Below, in pieces: positions 7,359 through 15,532 of a stretch of 64,000 bases of DNA. The position numbers and the translations under genes are program-made. The stretch spans positions 62,001 to 126,000 of the forward strand of contig CAJAFV010000062.1 in NCBI GenBank assembly GCA_903939115.1, read 5' to 3'. Numbering within the stretch: the stretch's first letter is position 1; each line of letters opens with the position of its first letter. The DNA comes from an uncultured Geobacteraceae bacterium (lineage in GTDB: Bacteria; Desulfobacterota; Desulfuromonadia; Geobacterales; Pseudopelobacteraceae). Under the pieces are notes generated by a model. The model was given only the letters and a program-made list of their open reading frames with translations, made no database searches and was not told where the DNA came from.

Positions 7359-9380
7359 ATGAACCGAAAATCAAAATTCCCGAACAAGCGTGACGTATTA
7401 GAACGTACCCCAGACCCTGCGGTGCGTGAAATGCTTCTCCATATGGAGCAGGCAGGGATTGAAACACCCTTTGATCGTTTCGATGCTCAGAAGCCGCACT
7501 GTGGATTTGGCCTGTCCGGCACCTGCTGTAAAAATTGCCATATGGGACCGTGCAAAATTACCGCAAAGAGTCCGAAGGGCGTCTGCGGTGCTGATGCTCA
7601 TGTCATTGTAGCCCGCAATATCTTGCGGTGGGTGGCCGCTGGTGTGGGTGCTCATGGTGCTCGTGGGCGCGAAGTCATGCTGGCACTCAAGGGAGCTGCA
7701 GAAGGGAATCTTGATATTCCGATTCTCGGTCCGGAAAAGGTCCTCGCAACAGCCAAATCCTTTGGAATATTCAGCGAAGAGAAAACTGTCGAAGCTATGG
7801 CCGGTGAGATCTCCATGATCCTTCTTGAAGACCTGTGCCGTACTCTACCAGGACCGCACCGCACTCTGGAAACGCTGGCGCCTAAAGAGCGGGTCGACGT
7901 ATGGAGAGAACTGGATATTCTGCCGATCGGGGCGTATCACGAAGTCTTCGAAGCACTGCACCGTACGACGACCGGAACTGACGGTGACTGGGAAAACCTG
8001 ATGCGTCAGGTATTGCGTTGTGGGCTGGCCTTTGCCTGGAGCAGTGTGGCCGGTTCTGCCATTGCCATGGATTGCCTCTATGGAATGCCCAAGCGGAGCC
8101 GTATCACGACCAACCTGGGCGTAATTCAGACCGGCTCAGTCAATGTGGCCGTTCATGGCCATTCTCCGGTGCTGGTATCAGCCATTGTTACGGCTGCACG
8201 ACGTACAGACCTGATCGCTGAAGCTGTTTCAAAAGGTGCTGAAGGGATTCGTCTCTACGGCATCTGCTGCTCAGGGCATTCCGCTCTGGCAAAGTTTGGC
8301 GATGTCCACCCACTTGCAAGTGCGGTCGGAGCTGAGTTGGTACTCGCCACCGGGGCCATGGATCTGTGGGTAGCAGATGTGCAGGATGTCTTCCCCGGCA
8401 TCATGGATGTGGCGGCATGCTTCCATACCCGCGTAGTAACGACCAGTGATTCGGCACGCCTGCCGGGCGCTGTTCATCTCGGTTTTGACCACCACCATAG
8501 TAATCTGTCAGAGGCAGATGATCTGGCTGAGCGCATCATCAGGATGGCCATTGACGCCTTCCACCAACGCGATGCCGGCAAGGTGTTTATTCCTCAGGCA
8601 CGGATGGATGCTGAAGTAGGCTTTTCGGTGGAAAACGTGCTGGCAACTTTTGGTGGTGCAGCGGTACTGCGGGAACATCTTACCAGCGGCAGAGTGCGTG
8701 GCATCGTGAATCTGGTCGGCTGCAACAATCCGAAGATCGTCTACGAAGAAGCTGTGGTACAGGTCGCTCAGGCGCTTATCGCCCACGACGTCATCGTATT
8801 GACCAATGGGTGTGCCGCCTATGCTCTCTTGAAAACAGGCTATTGCCTGCCCGAGGCGTTGGAGGAATCAGGCAATGGCTTGCGGGAAGCTTTGACCCCT
8901 CACAAGCTGCCACCGGTATGGCATATGGGCGAATGTCTTGATAATGCCCGCGCTACCGGAATGTTCCGTGCCGTAGCAGAGGCAACCGGTGAGCCGTTTA
9001 AGAACTTACCGCTGGCCTTTTCCAGCCCTGAATGGTCCAACGAAAAAGGTGTCGGAGCGGCCCTCGGTTTCCGTTTGCTGGGACTGAACTCTTACCACTG
9101 CATTGAACCGCCGCTGAGCGGTTCAGACAAGGTTTCACGTTTTTTCTACGAGGACACGCACGCACTGCTTGGTTCGGTCATGGTTGTCGAACATGATCCG
9201 CACGCACTGGCAGCTCGAATTATTGCCGATCTGGATGCGCGTCGAACCGCTCTCGGGTGGCAGCCATCCGGTCCGCCGACAGCCATAAAACAGATACATG
9301 GTCATAGTGAAGGGCATGGTCATGACCATAAACATCACCATCATGATCACAGTCACAGTCATAAACCGCACAGCCATTAA
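7359..9380 (+). CDS. cooS: divergent anaerobic carbon monoxide dehydrogenase (CooS family) with His-rich tail
   Basis: A 673-residue homologue of Ni-Fe CODH catalytic subunits. The N-terminal C48/C56/C57/C60/C65/C76 pattern (CGFGLSGTCCKNCHMGPCK) supplies the D and B clusters. The C-cluster region keeps VHGHSP (H266/H268), GICCSG (C303/C304), VGCNNPK (C455), TNGCAAY (C485) and HMGECLDN (C526). The position of the sixth ligand, Cys333 in C. hydrogenoformans CODH-II (DxQC), is Asp343 here (DVQD). GICCTGNE of typical enzymes is GICCSGHS. The last 27 residues contain 14 histidines, a probable metal-binding tail. No cooC or cooF follows; an NMT1-type ABC importer does. CO oxidation is doubtful. The start is ATG 7359 behind GAGAGGAAG. 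Confidence 0.8.
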   Translation: MNRKSKFPNKRDVLERTPDPAVREMLLHMEQAGIETPFDRFDAQKPHCGFGLSGTCCKNCHMGPCKITAKSPKGVCGADAHVIVARNILRWVAAGVGAHGARGREVMLALKGAAEGNLDIPILGPEKVLATAKSFGIFSEEKTVEAMAGEISMILLEDLCRTLPGPHRTLETLAPKERVDVWRELDILPIGAYHEVFEALHRTTTGTDGDWENLMRQVLRCGLAFAWSSVAGSAIAMDCLYGMPKRSRITTNLGVIQTGSVNVAVHGHSPVLVSAIVTAARRTDLIAEAVSKGAEGIRLYGICCSGHSALAKFGDVHPLASAVGAELVLATGAMDLWVADVQDVFPGIMDVAACFHTRVVTTSDSARLPGAVHLGFDHHHSNLSEADDLAERIIRMAIDAFHQRDAGKVFIPQARMDAEVGFSVENVLATFGGAAVLREHLTSGRVRGIVNLVGCNNPKIVYEEAVVQVAQALIAHDVIVLTNGCAAYALLKTGYCLPEALEESGNGLREALTPHKLPPVWHMGECLDNARATGMFRAVAEATGEPFKNLPLAFSSPEWSNEKGVGAALGFRLLGLNSYHCIEPPLSGSDKVSRFFYEDTHALLGSVMVVEHDPHALAARIIADLDARRTALGWQPSGPPTAIKQIHGHSEGHGHDHKHHHHDHSHSHKPHSH

Positions 9381-9392
9381 AGGAGAAGACCA

Positions 9393-10361
9393 ATGAATCG
9401 CAGAGAATTCCTGATTACCGGTGGAGCGGCATTAGCCGCGACGGCACTTGCAAATCCTTTCTTCCCCGCTTTTGCCAGCGGGAAAAAACTTACTATTAAG
9501 GTCGGTTATCTGCCGATCACTGACCATCTCCTTATGTTAGCGGTTGAACAGGAAAAGTTTCCCAATGTGACGCTTGAACCGGTCAAGTTTTCATCCTGGC
9601 CGGAGATTACTGAGGCCCTGAAAGCCGGCAAAATCGATGGCGCATTCCTGCTGACCCCGATGGGACTGACCCTGCGTCAGAAAGGCATACCGGTCAAAGT
9701 GGTTCTGCTCGGCCACCGTAACGGCAGTGTCATCACCGTCAAGAACTCCGGTGAAATAAACCGCATCGAAGATCTGAAAGGTAAGACAATAGCTATACCC
9801 AGTCCGTTTTCAACCCACAATATACTGTTGCGGAAGATCCTTACTGAAAAGGGTATTGACCCGGCACACGACCTCAAGATAATCGACATGGCCCCGCCGG
9901 AGATGGTTGTTGCACTGGCTACCGGTCGTATTCACGGGTATATTGTGGCTGAACCATTCGGCGCCCAGGCAGAGGCACAGAAAGTCGGCAAGATACTCAC
10001 CCTCTCCAAGGATATCTGGCACGACCATATCTGCTGCGTCCTGAACGTACAGGAAAAACTGCTTCAACAGTATCCGGGCGAAGTGCAGGAGCTTGTGTCA
10101 GGCTTCCTGCGTACTGCCGACTTTATCGAAGCTAATCCTCTCCTTGCTGCAAAGGGATCGGTCAAAATACTCGGCCAGAAAGCAGAAATTGTCGAAAGGG
10201 TACTTACCACTCCGGCTGACCGTCTGACCTTCCGTAATCTGGTTCCGGCTAAAGCAGACTTCGTTGCGACGCAGGATTACATGATCAAATTCGGTATTGC
10301 CAAGGAAAAGGTCGACATCTCTGCCTATCTTGATGACCGATTCGCACGTAAAAAAGTGTAG
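9393..10361 (+). CDS. ABC transporter substrate-binding protein, NMT1/SsuA/NrtA type
   Basis: A 322-residue periplasmic binding protein with a twin-arginine-like leader (MNRREFLITGGAALAATA). The fold is that of the NMT1/SsuA family (KVGYLPITDHLLMLAVEQ ... WPEITEALKAGKIDGAFLLTPMG ... GKTIAIPSPFSTHNILLRK). Family members bind sulfonates, taurine, nitrate, bicarbonate, cyanate or thiamine precursors. The ligand cannot be assigned from sequence. It starts 12 bases after the CODH-like gene with AAAGGAGAAG and is followed within 6 bases by its permease. The shared operon with the CODH homologue suggests the imported compound and the CODH-like enzyme belong to one pathway. Confidence 0.85.
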   Translation: MNRREFLITGGAALAATALANPFFPAFASGKKLTIKVGYLPITDHLLMLAVEQEKFPNVTLEPVKFSSWPEITEALKAGKIDGAFLLTPMGLTLRQKGIPVKVVLLGHRNGSVITVKNSGEINRIEDLKGKTIAIPSPFSTHNILLRKILTEKGIDPAHDLKIIDMAPPEMVVALATGRIHGYIVAEPFGAQAEAQKVGKILTLSKDIWHDHICCVLNVQEKLLQQYPGEVQELVSGFLRTADFIEANPLLAAKGSVKILGQKAEIVERVLTTPADRLTFRNLVPAKADFVATQDYMIKFGIAKEKVDISAYLDDRFARKKV

Positions 10362-10366
10362 GCTGT

Positions 10367-11125
10367 ATGCTCCGCTCTGTATCTCATAAAATGTTGCCGA
10401 CAGTGTCGTTGGTGGGCTTTATCGCCGTTTGGCAGTTTGCGGCGAGCTTCTGGCCGCCAGAGCTGTTTCCATCTCCTCTGGTCGTAGCCAAAGCCTTTCG
10501 TGAATTGGCAGATATGGGTGTTCTCTGGAGTCATATCGGGGTCAGTCTGGCACGATTTACCACTGCCTATCTGGCTGCGATCATCTTCGCAATACCACTT
10601 GGTCTCTTTTTGGGGCGCAATCCGCTCTGCCGCCATGCTATAGACCCACTGGTGCAGGTGTTGCGACCAATTTCGCCAATCGCCTGGTTTCCACTGGCGG
10701 TCTTATGGTTTGGGATTGGCAACGCTCCGGCAATTTTTATCATTTTTCTGGCAGCCTTTTATCCGGTACTGCTTTCGACGATCAGTGCAGTCGTCGGGAT
10801 TCCGCCGGTCTATCTCAAGGTTGCCAACAATTTTGGTGCCAAACCTGGTGCCGTGTTTCTGCGCGTTATCATACCTGCTGCGTTTCCCGGGATTATGGTC
10901 GGGCTGCATATCGCCGTTGGTACTGCGTGGATACATCTGGTGGCTGGAGAGATGTTGGGAGCCCAATCCGGACTCGGTTACATGATCGTCGATGCTCGTA
11001 ATTTTCTACGAACCGACTGGATTATGGCCGGAATGCTGCTGATTGGCATTATCGGGCTTGTTATTAATCAGGCCATGCGAAGAGCGGAGCAATGGCTTGG
11101 TCGACGGTGGGGAGGTGTGGCGTGA
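10367..11125 (+). CDS. ABC transporter permease, SsuC/TauC/NrtB type
   Basis: A 252-residue inner-membrane permease with about six predicted helices. It carries the EAA-type cytoplasmic loop (PPVYLKVANNFGAKPGAVFLRVIIPAAFPGIMVG). The C-terminal LGYMIVDARNFLRTDWIMAGMLLIGIIG block is characteristic of sulfonate/taurine/nitrate permeases. It presumably forms a homodimer with the following ATPase. The stop overlaps the ATPase start (TGATG), indicating translational coupling. Substrate is unknown, as for the binding protein. Confidence 0.87.
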   Translation: MLRSVSHKMLPTVSLVGFIAVWQFAASFWPPELFPSPLVVAKAFRELADMGVLWSHIGVSLARFTTAYLAAIIFAIPLGLFLGRNPLCRHAIDPLVQVLRPISPIAWFPLAVLWFGIGNAPAIFIIFLAAFYPVLLSTISAVVGIPPVYLKVANNFGAKPGAVFLRVIIPAAFPGIMVGLHIAVGTAWIHLVAGEMLGAQSGLGYMIVDARNFLRTDWIMAGMLLIGIIGLVINQAMRRAEQWLGRRWGGVA

Positions 11126-11916
11126 TGACCACTCCTAAAATAAAGCTCTGCGCCGCTGAAAAACACTATTCTTCACCGCAGGGAGAAGATGTCATAGCTC
11201 TTGCGCCAGTCAACCTGGAGATAGCAAAGGGAGAGTTTGTTTGTCTGGTTGGCCCTTCCGGATGCGGCAAAACCACTCTGATAAATCTGATGGCCGGGTT
11301 TGAGAAGACAACTGCGGGAACGGTAACTATCGATGGACGCCCGGTAAAAGGTACTGATCCTGACCACATTATGATTTTTCAGGATTACGGGCTTTATCCG
11401 TGGCGGACTGTGCTCGGCAATGTGCTCTTTGCACTGGAAGCAAAAGGGCTGAAGAAAAAAGAGGCTGTAGAAAAGGCTACGGAATATATCGAACTGGTCG
11501 GCCTTACAAAATTTACCGAAAGCTTTCCTCATCAACTTTCAGGTGGTATGAAACAACGTGTAGCCATTGCCCGGGCACTGGCTGTGGAACCGAGTGTCCT
11601 TTTTCTGGATGAACCCTTCGGAGCGCTTGATGCGTTTACCCGCATGTATCTGCAGGATGAACTGCTGCGCCTTTGGCAGGAGAAACGCCCAACGGTGGTT
11701 TTTGTGACGCATGATCTTGAGGAAGCTGTCTATCTTGGCGGTCGGGTGGTATTAATGGCACCTGGGCCGGGTCGAGTTCAGAAGGTCATTGACATTCGTC
11801 TCCCCTGGCCGCGGGAAAGAACCGGGGATAGTCTTGGTAAATATCGCCGTGAATTATTTGAAGAGTTCCATCTTGTCCACCAGCAGGCTTCTGGTGAGGC
11901 AGAGTATGTTATCTGA
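11125..11916 (+). CDS. ABC transporter ATPase, SsuB/TauB/NrtD type
   Basis: A 263-residue ATPase with Walker [11 protein letters not shown]-loop IMIFQDYGLYPW, signature LSGGMKQRVAIARAL, Walker [13 protein letters not shown] and the switch histidine in VTHDLEEA. This is the standard layout of the sulfonate/nitrate/taurine importer subfamily. The start ATG 11125 overlaps the permease stop and has GGGGAGG upstream. A longer open frame starting at 11092 lies inside the permease and is less likely. It completes the importer associated with the CODH homologue. Confidence 0.9.
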   Translation: MTTPKIKLCAAEKHYSSPQGEDVIALAPVNLEIAKGEFVCLVGPSGCGKTTLINLMAGFEKTTAGTVTIDGRPVKGTDPDHIMIFQDYGLYPWRTVLGNVLFALEAKGLKKKEAVEKATEYIELVGLTKFTESFPHQLSGGMKQRVAIARALAVEPSVLFLDEPFGALDAFTRMYLQDELLRLWQEKRPTVVFVTHDLEEAVYLGGRVVLMAPGPGRVQKVIDIRLPWPRERTGDSLGKYRRELFEEFHLVHQQASGEAEYVI

Positions 11917-11922
11917 GGTCAT

Positions 11923-12753
11923 ATGAAACTATTTAAGCGTCATAACAACGTCCTGCCCGGCTTCGGGATTACCCTCGGTTTCACGATCTTCTACTTAAGT
12001 GTGATCGTGCTGATCCCACTGTCGGCTTTGGTCTTCAGAACAATGGGACTCACCTGGGGAGAGTTTATCAGCACCGTTACCGCTCCCCGGGTAATGGCCT
12101 CCTACAAAGTGACATTCGGTGCGGCACTGATCGCTGCATTGATCAATGCGGTGTTTGGCGTACTGGTGGCATGGGTGCTGGTCCGGTACAAATTTCCCGG
12201 CCGTAAAATTGTTGATGCCCTGGTGGATCTTCCCTTTGCGCTACCGACCGCCGTGGCAGGTATTACCCTGGCGACGATCTACTCATCCAACGGCTGGGTC
12301 GGACGTTATCTGGAACCGCTCGGTATCAAGATCGCCTTTACACCACTCGGAATTACGCTGGCAATGACCTTCATCGGGCTCCCCTTCGTAGTGCGTACGG
12401 TTCAACCGGTAATAGAAGAAATCGAAGTGGAGCTTGAAGAGGCTGCCGTCTGCCTTGGCGCTAACCGTTGGCAGACCTTGACCCGGGTGATATTTCCGAT
12501 GTTGTTCCCGTCAATTCTGACCGGATTTGCCCTTTCATTTGCCCGGGGTGTGGGGGAGTACGGCTCGATCATCTTTATTGCCGGTAACATGCCGATGGTT
12601 TCGGAGATCACCCCATTGCTGATTATCACCAAGCTTGAGCAGTTTGACTATCGCGGCGCTACGGCGATCGCCTGTGTGATGCTGCTGATATCATTCTTAA
12701 TGCTTCTGGTCGTAAACCTTCTGCAAAAATGGAGCAGAAGATACGCTGATTAG
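11923..12753 (+). CDS. cysT: sulfate ABC transporter permease CysT
   Basis: A 276-residue inner-membrane protein with six hydrophobic segments. Landmarks are the CysT features LPGFGITLGFTIFYLSVIVLIPL near the N-terminus, PFALPTAVAGITLATIY, and the EAA loop EEAAVCLGANRWQTLTRVIFP, then GEYGSIIFIAGN. It pairs with CysW and CysA to import sulfate or thiosulfate delivered by Sbp. It begins 6 bases after the unrelated importer ATPase stop, so both transporters probably share one mRNA. A 97-base structured gap separates it from cysW. Confidence 0.93.
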   Translation: MKLFKRHNNVLPGFGITLGFTIFYLSVIVLIPLSALVFRTMGLTWGEFISTVTAPRVMASYKVTFGAALIAALINAVFGVLVAWVLVRYKFPGRKIVDALVDLPFALPTAVAGITLATIYSSNGWVGRYLEPLGIKIAFTPLGITLAMTFIGLPFVVRTVQPVIEEIEVELEEAAVCLGANRWQTLTRVIFPMLFPSILTGFALSFARGVGEYGSIIFIAGNMPMVSEITPLLIITKLEQFDYRGATAIACVMLLISFLMLLVVNLLQKWSRRYAD

Positions 12754-12760
12754 TAAGTTA

Positions 12761-12838
12761 GAAATCAGTTTCTGCGTTTTTGCAGAAAATGATTTCGTTA
12801 ACGCACTTATCCTGTTCATCAGGGCTAGTGCAGGATAA
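12761..12838 (+). repeat. two intercistronic hairpins between cysT and cysW
   Basis: The first (12761-12796) has two 7-bp stems (GAAATCA/TGATTTC and TTTCTGC/GCAGAAA) with one mismatch and a 6-base loop. The second pairs TTATCCTG (12807-12814) with CAGGATAA (12831-12838). GCACT (12803-12807) with AGTGC (12827-12831) is a competing, mutually exclusive pairing. The second hairpin ends just before the cysW ribosome-binding site (GGAG), so folding could modulate cysW translation. No T-run is present. Confidence 0.5.
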
Positions 12839-12850
12839 CGGAGAGTTTCC

Positions 12851-13723
12851 ATGTCGGCTCATGTCTCAACTATTACCACATCAGTCAAATCGAAGGACAG
12901 GGCTCAGAATGAGCCTGCTGTCGTTCGCTGGCTGCTGATCGCCGTAGCACTGATTTTTCTGGCCCTTTTTCTTGCCCTTCCTCTGGCTGCGGTCTTCAGT
13001 CAGGCCTTCGAAAAGGGTCTTTCAGTGTATCTTGACGCTCTGCGGGAAGCTGATACCATGTCATCCATCAAATTGACACTTATCACCGCCGCCTTCTGCG
13101 TTCCTCTCAACCTCTTTTTCGGCGTGACTGCGGCATGGGCTATCGCCAAATTTACCTTTCCGGGTAAAAACCTGCTGATCACTCTGATTGACCTGCCGTT
13201 CTCGGTCTCTCCGGTCATCTCAGGTCTGATCTATGTCCTGATCTTCGGCCTCCAGGGGTGGATAGGCCCATGGCTTCAGGATCACGACATAAAGATCGTT
13301 TTTGCCGTGCCGGGGATTATTCTTGCCACGATTTTTGTCACCTTTCCTTTTGTGGCCCGTGAACTGATTCCGCTGATGGAGGCCCAGGGGAGGGAGGAGG
13401 AGGAAGCTGCACTCGTGCTTGGTGCAACCGGTCTGCAGACATTCCTTCGAGTGACTCTTCCCAACGTCAAATGGGGTATCATCTATGGAGTTATCCTCTG
13501 TAATGCTCGTGCCATGGGGGAATTCGGCGCTGTTTCGGTCGTTTCCGGCCATATCCGCGGCATGACCAACACCGTTCCACTTCATGTGGAGATTCTTTAC
13601 AACGAATATAATTACACAGCTGCTTTTGCCGTCGCCTCGCTGCTGGCTTTCCTGGCGTTGATCACCCTGGTGGTGAAGACGATCGCCGAATGGAAGGTCA
13701 GACAGCAGTTAGAAAACCATTAA
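12851..13723 (+). CDS. cysW: sulfate ABC transporter permease CysW
   Basis: A 290-residue permease with a roughly 25-residue N-terminal cytoplasmic extension and six membrane segments. CysW hallmarks are [47 protein letters not shown] and [25 protein letters not shown]. It forms the translocation pore with CysT. It starts at ATG 12851 with GGAG seven bases upstream. The 97-base gap to cysT is large for this operon and contains two stable hairpins. Confidence 0.94.
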   Translation: MSAHVSTITTSVKSKDRAQNEPAVVRWLLIAVALIFLALFLALPLAAVFSQAFEKGLSVYLDALREADTMSSIKLTLITAAFCVPLNLFFGVTAAWAIAKFTFPGKNLLITLIDLPFSVSPVISGLIYVLIFGLQGWIGPWLQDHDIKIVFAVPGIILATIFVTFPFVARELIPLMEAQGREEEEAALVLGATGLQTFLRVTLPNVKWGIIYGVILCNARAMGEFGAVSVVSGHIRGMTNTVPLHVEILYNEYNYTAAFAVASLLAFLALITLVVKTIAEWKVRQQLENH

Positions 13724-13742
13724 ACGACAGGAATCAACTACC

Positions 13743-14813
13743 ATGAGTATCGAAATCGAAAACGTTAACAAGCAATTCGGCACGTTCAAAGCCTTGAGCA
13801 ATGTCAGTCTGGCAATACCTTCCGGTGAGCTGGTAGCACTTTTGGGCCCTTCCGGGTGTGGCAAAACTACTCTGTTGAGGATTGTTGCCGGATTGGAATA
13901 TGCTGACTCGGGACGCATTCTTTTCAATGGCGAAGACACAACGCAGAGCCATGTTCGAGAGCGACGCGTCGGCTTTGTGTTCCAGCACTACGCCCTGTTC
14001 AGGCATATGACCGTTTTTGATAACGTTGCTTTCGGCCTGACAGTCCGCCCTAAAGCGACAAGGCCATCGAAGCAGGATATCAGGGAAAAAGTGATGAAAC
14101 TGTTGCAACTGGTGCAGCTGGAGAACATGGCAACTCGCTATCCTGCCCAGCTCTCCGGGGGGCAGCGTCAGCGTATTGCCCTGGCTCGTGCTCTGGCGGT
14201 CGAACCACAAGTGCTGCTTCTGGACGAGCCATTTGGAGCGCTGGATGCTCAGGTGCGGGCCGAACTGCGCCGCTGGCTGCGCAGACTGCATGATGAGATT
14301 CATGTTACCAGTGTTTTTGTTACCCATGATCAGGAGGAGGCGCTGGAAGTTGCCGACCGCATTGTCGTCATGAACAAGGGGAAAATTGAGCAGGTCGGGA
14401 CTCCGGACCAGGTCTACGAAAATCCGGCAACATCATTTGTGCTCAACTTTCTTGGCAGCGTCAACATGTTCCATGGCAGAATGTCGCAGGGCAAGGCGCA
14501 GTTGAGCGGATTACAGGTTCATTCGAATGGTTATGCCGGCGCTGACGATACGCCTGCTGTGGCATACGTCCGTTCCCACGACATAGAGATTGATCGCAGT
14601 CAGATTGACAACAGTTCTATTAAAGCCGAAATAAAAAATATTCTTAAACTGGGCCCTACCGTACGAATTTCGCTGCTCATTGAGGGTAACAGTGAGTTTG
14701 TCGAGGCCGAGTTGACACGGGACAAATTCCAGCAGCTTGATTTGAAGCATGGTGAGCATGTCTATGTCCACCCGCGACAGGTCAGAGTATTTGTTGATGA
14801 TTTCCAGATATAG
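13743..14813 (+). CDS. cysA: sulfate/thiosulfate import ATPase CysA
   Basis: A 356-residue ABC ATPase with Walker [40 protein letters not shown], signature [19 protein letters not shown], Walker B and VTHDQEEA. The C-terminal TOBE-like domain (from about 240, [12 protein letters not shown]) identifies CysA rather than a generic importer. It powers sulfate uptake with Sbp, CysT and CysW. It sits 20 bases after cysW and 9 bases before cysH, linking transport with reduction in one transcript. Confidence 0.95.
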   Translation: MSIEIENVNKQFGTFKALSNVSLAIPSGELVALLGPSGCGKTTLLRIVAGLEYADSGRILFNGEDTTQSHVRERRVGFVFQHYALFRHMTVFDNVAFGLTVRPKATRPSKQDIREKVMKLLQLVQLENMATRYPAQLSGGQRQRIALARALAVEPQVLLLDEPFGALDAQVRAELRRWLRRLHDEIHVTSVFVTHDQEEALEVADRIVVMNKGKIEQVGTPDQVYENPATSFVLNFLGSVNMFHGRMSQGKAQLSGLQVHSNGYAGADDTPAVAYVRSHDIEIDRSQIDNSSIKAEIKNILKLGPTVRISLLIEGNSEFVEAELTRDKFQQLDLKHGEHVYVHPRQVRVFVDDFQI

Positions 14814-14821
14814 GAGCGTAC

Positions 14822-15517
14822 ATGTCGAACAGTATCCCGAATATTGAGGCCGGCAGCAGTCCGGCAGCAATCCTCACTGCCGGTATTCAGGCTGCCGGAG
14901 GTAACGTGTCATTAGCCTGCTCATTCTCGATGGAGGATGTTGTCATCATCGACATCGCCCATACGGCAGGTCTCACGCTGGGGGTGTTTGCTCTCGATAC
15001 CGGGCGACTCCACGAAGAAACCTACGAAGTAGCAGAAGCCCTCGTTGAGCGCTATCGTCTCTCAATTAATTGGTACTTTCCAAGGCATGCCGAGATAGAA
15101 GCGCTTGAGCGAACAAAGGGGCTGTTCTCTTTCCGCGAGTCTCTGGAAAATCGCCACGAATGCTGCCGTATCCGCAAGGTGGAGCCGCTGTCGCGGGCAT
15201 TGAAAGGAGTGAATGGCTGGGTGACCGGTATGCGCCGCGAACAGAGCGTCACCCGCAGTGACTTGAAATCAATCGAGCTGGATGAATTAAACGGCGGAAT
15301 TCTTAAAATAAACCCGCTGGTTGACTGGTCCGAACGCCAGGTGCTGGATTACACCAATGAACACAATCTACCGAAAAACCGTCTCTACAAGCAGGGCTTC
15401 CGCTCTATCGGCTGCGCTCCCTGCACCCGGGCTATCGCTCTGTCTGATCAGGAACGTGATGGGCGGTGGTGGTGGGAGAATCCCGAAAATAAAGAGTGTG
15501 GGCTGCATAAAAGATGA
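14822..15517 (+). CDS. cysH: adenylylsulfate (APS) reductase, [4Fe-4S] type
   Basis: A 231-residue PP-loop reductase converting APS to sulfite and AMP with thioredoxin. The substrate loop is SLACSFSMEDVV. Two cysteine pairs (ECCRIRK and GCAPC) mark the [4Fe-4S] APS-reducing class. The catalytic cysteine is in the C-terminal ECGLHKR. The iron-sulfur pairs predict direct APS reduction without APS kinase, which fits the absence of cysC here. It starts 9 bases after cysA with GGAG. Confidence 0.93.
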   Translation: MSNSIPNIEAGSSPAAILTAGIQAAGGNVSLACSFSMEDVVIIDIAHTAGLTLGVFALDTGRLHEETYEVAEALVERYRLSINWYFPRHAEIEALERTKGLFSFRESLENRHECCRIRKVEPLSRALKGVNGWVTGMRREQSVTRSDLKSIELDELNGGILKINPLVDWSERQVLDYTNEHNLPKNRLYKQGFRSIGCAPCTRAIALSDQERDGRWWWENPENKECGLHKR

Positions 15518-15532
15518 CTGAAAGAACTCAAC

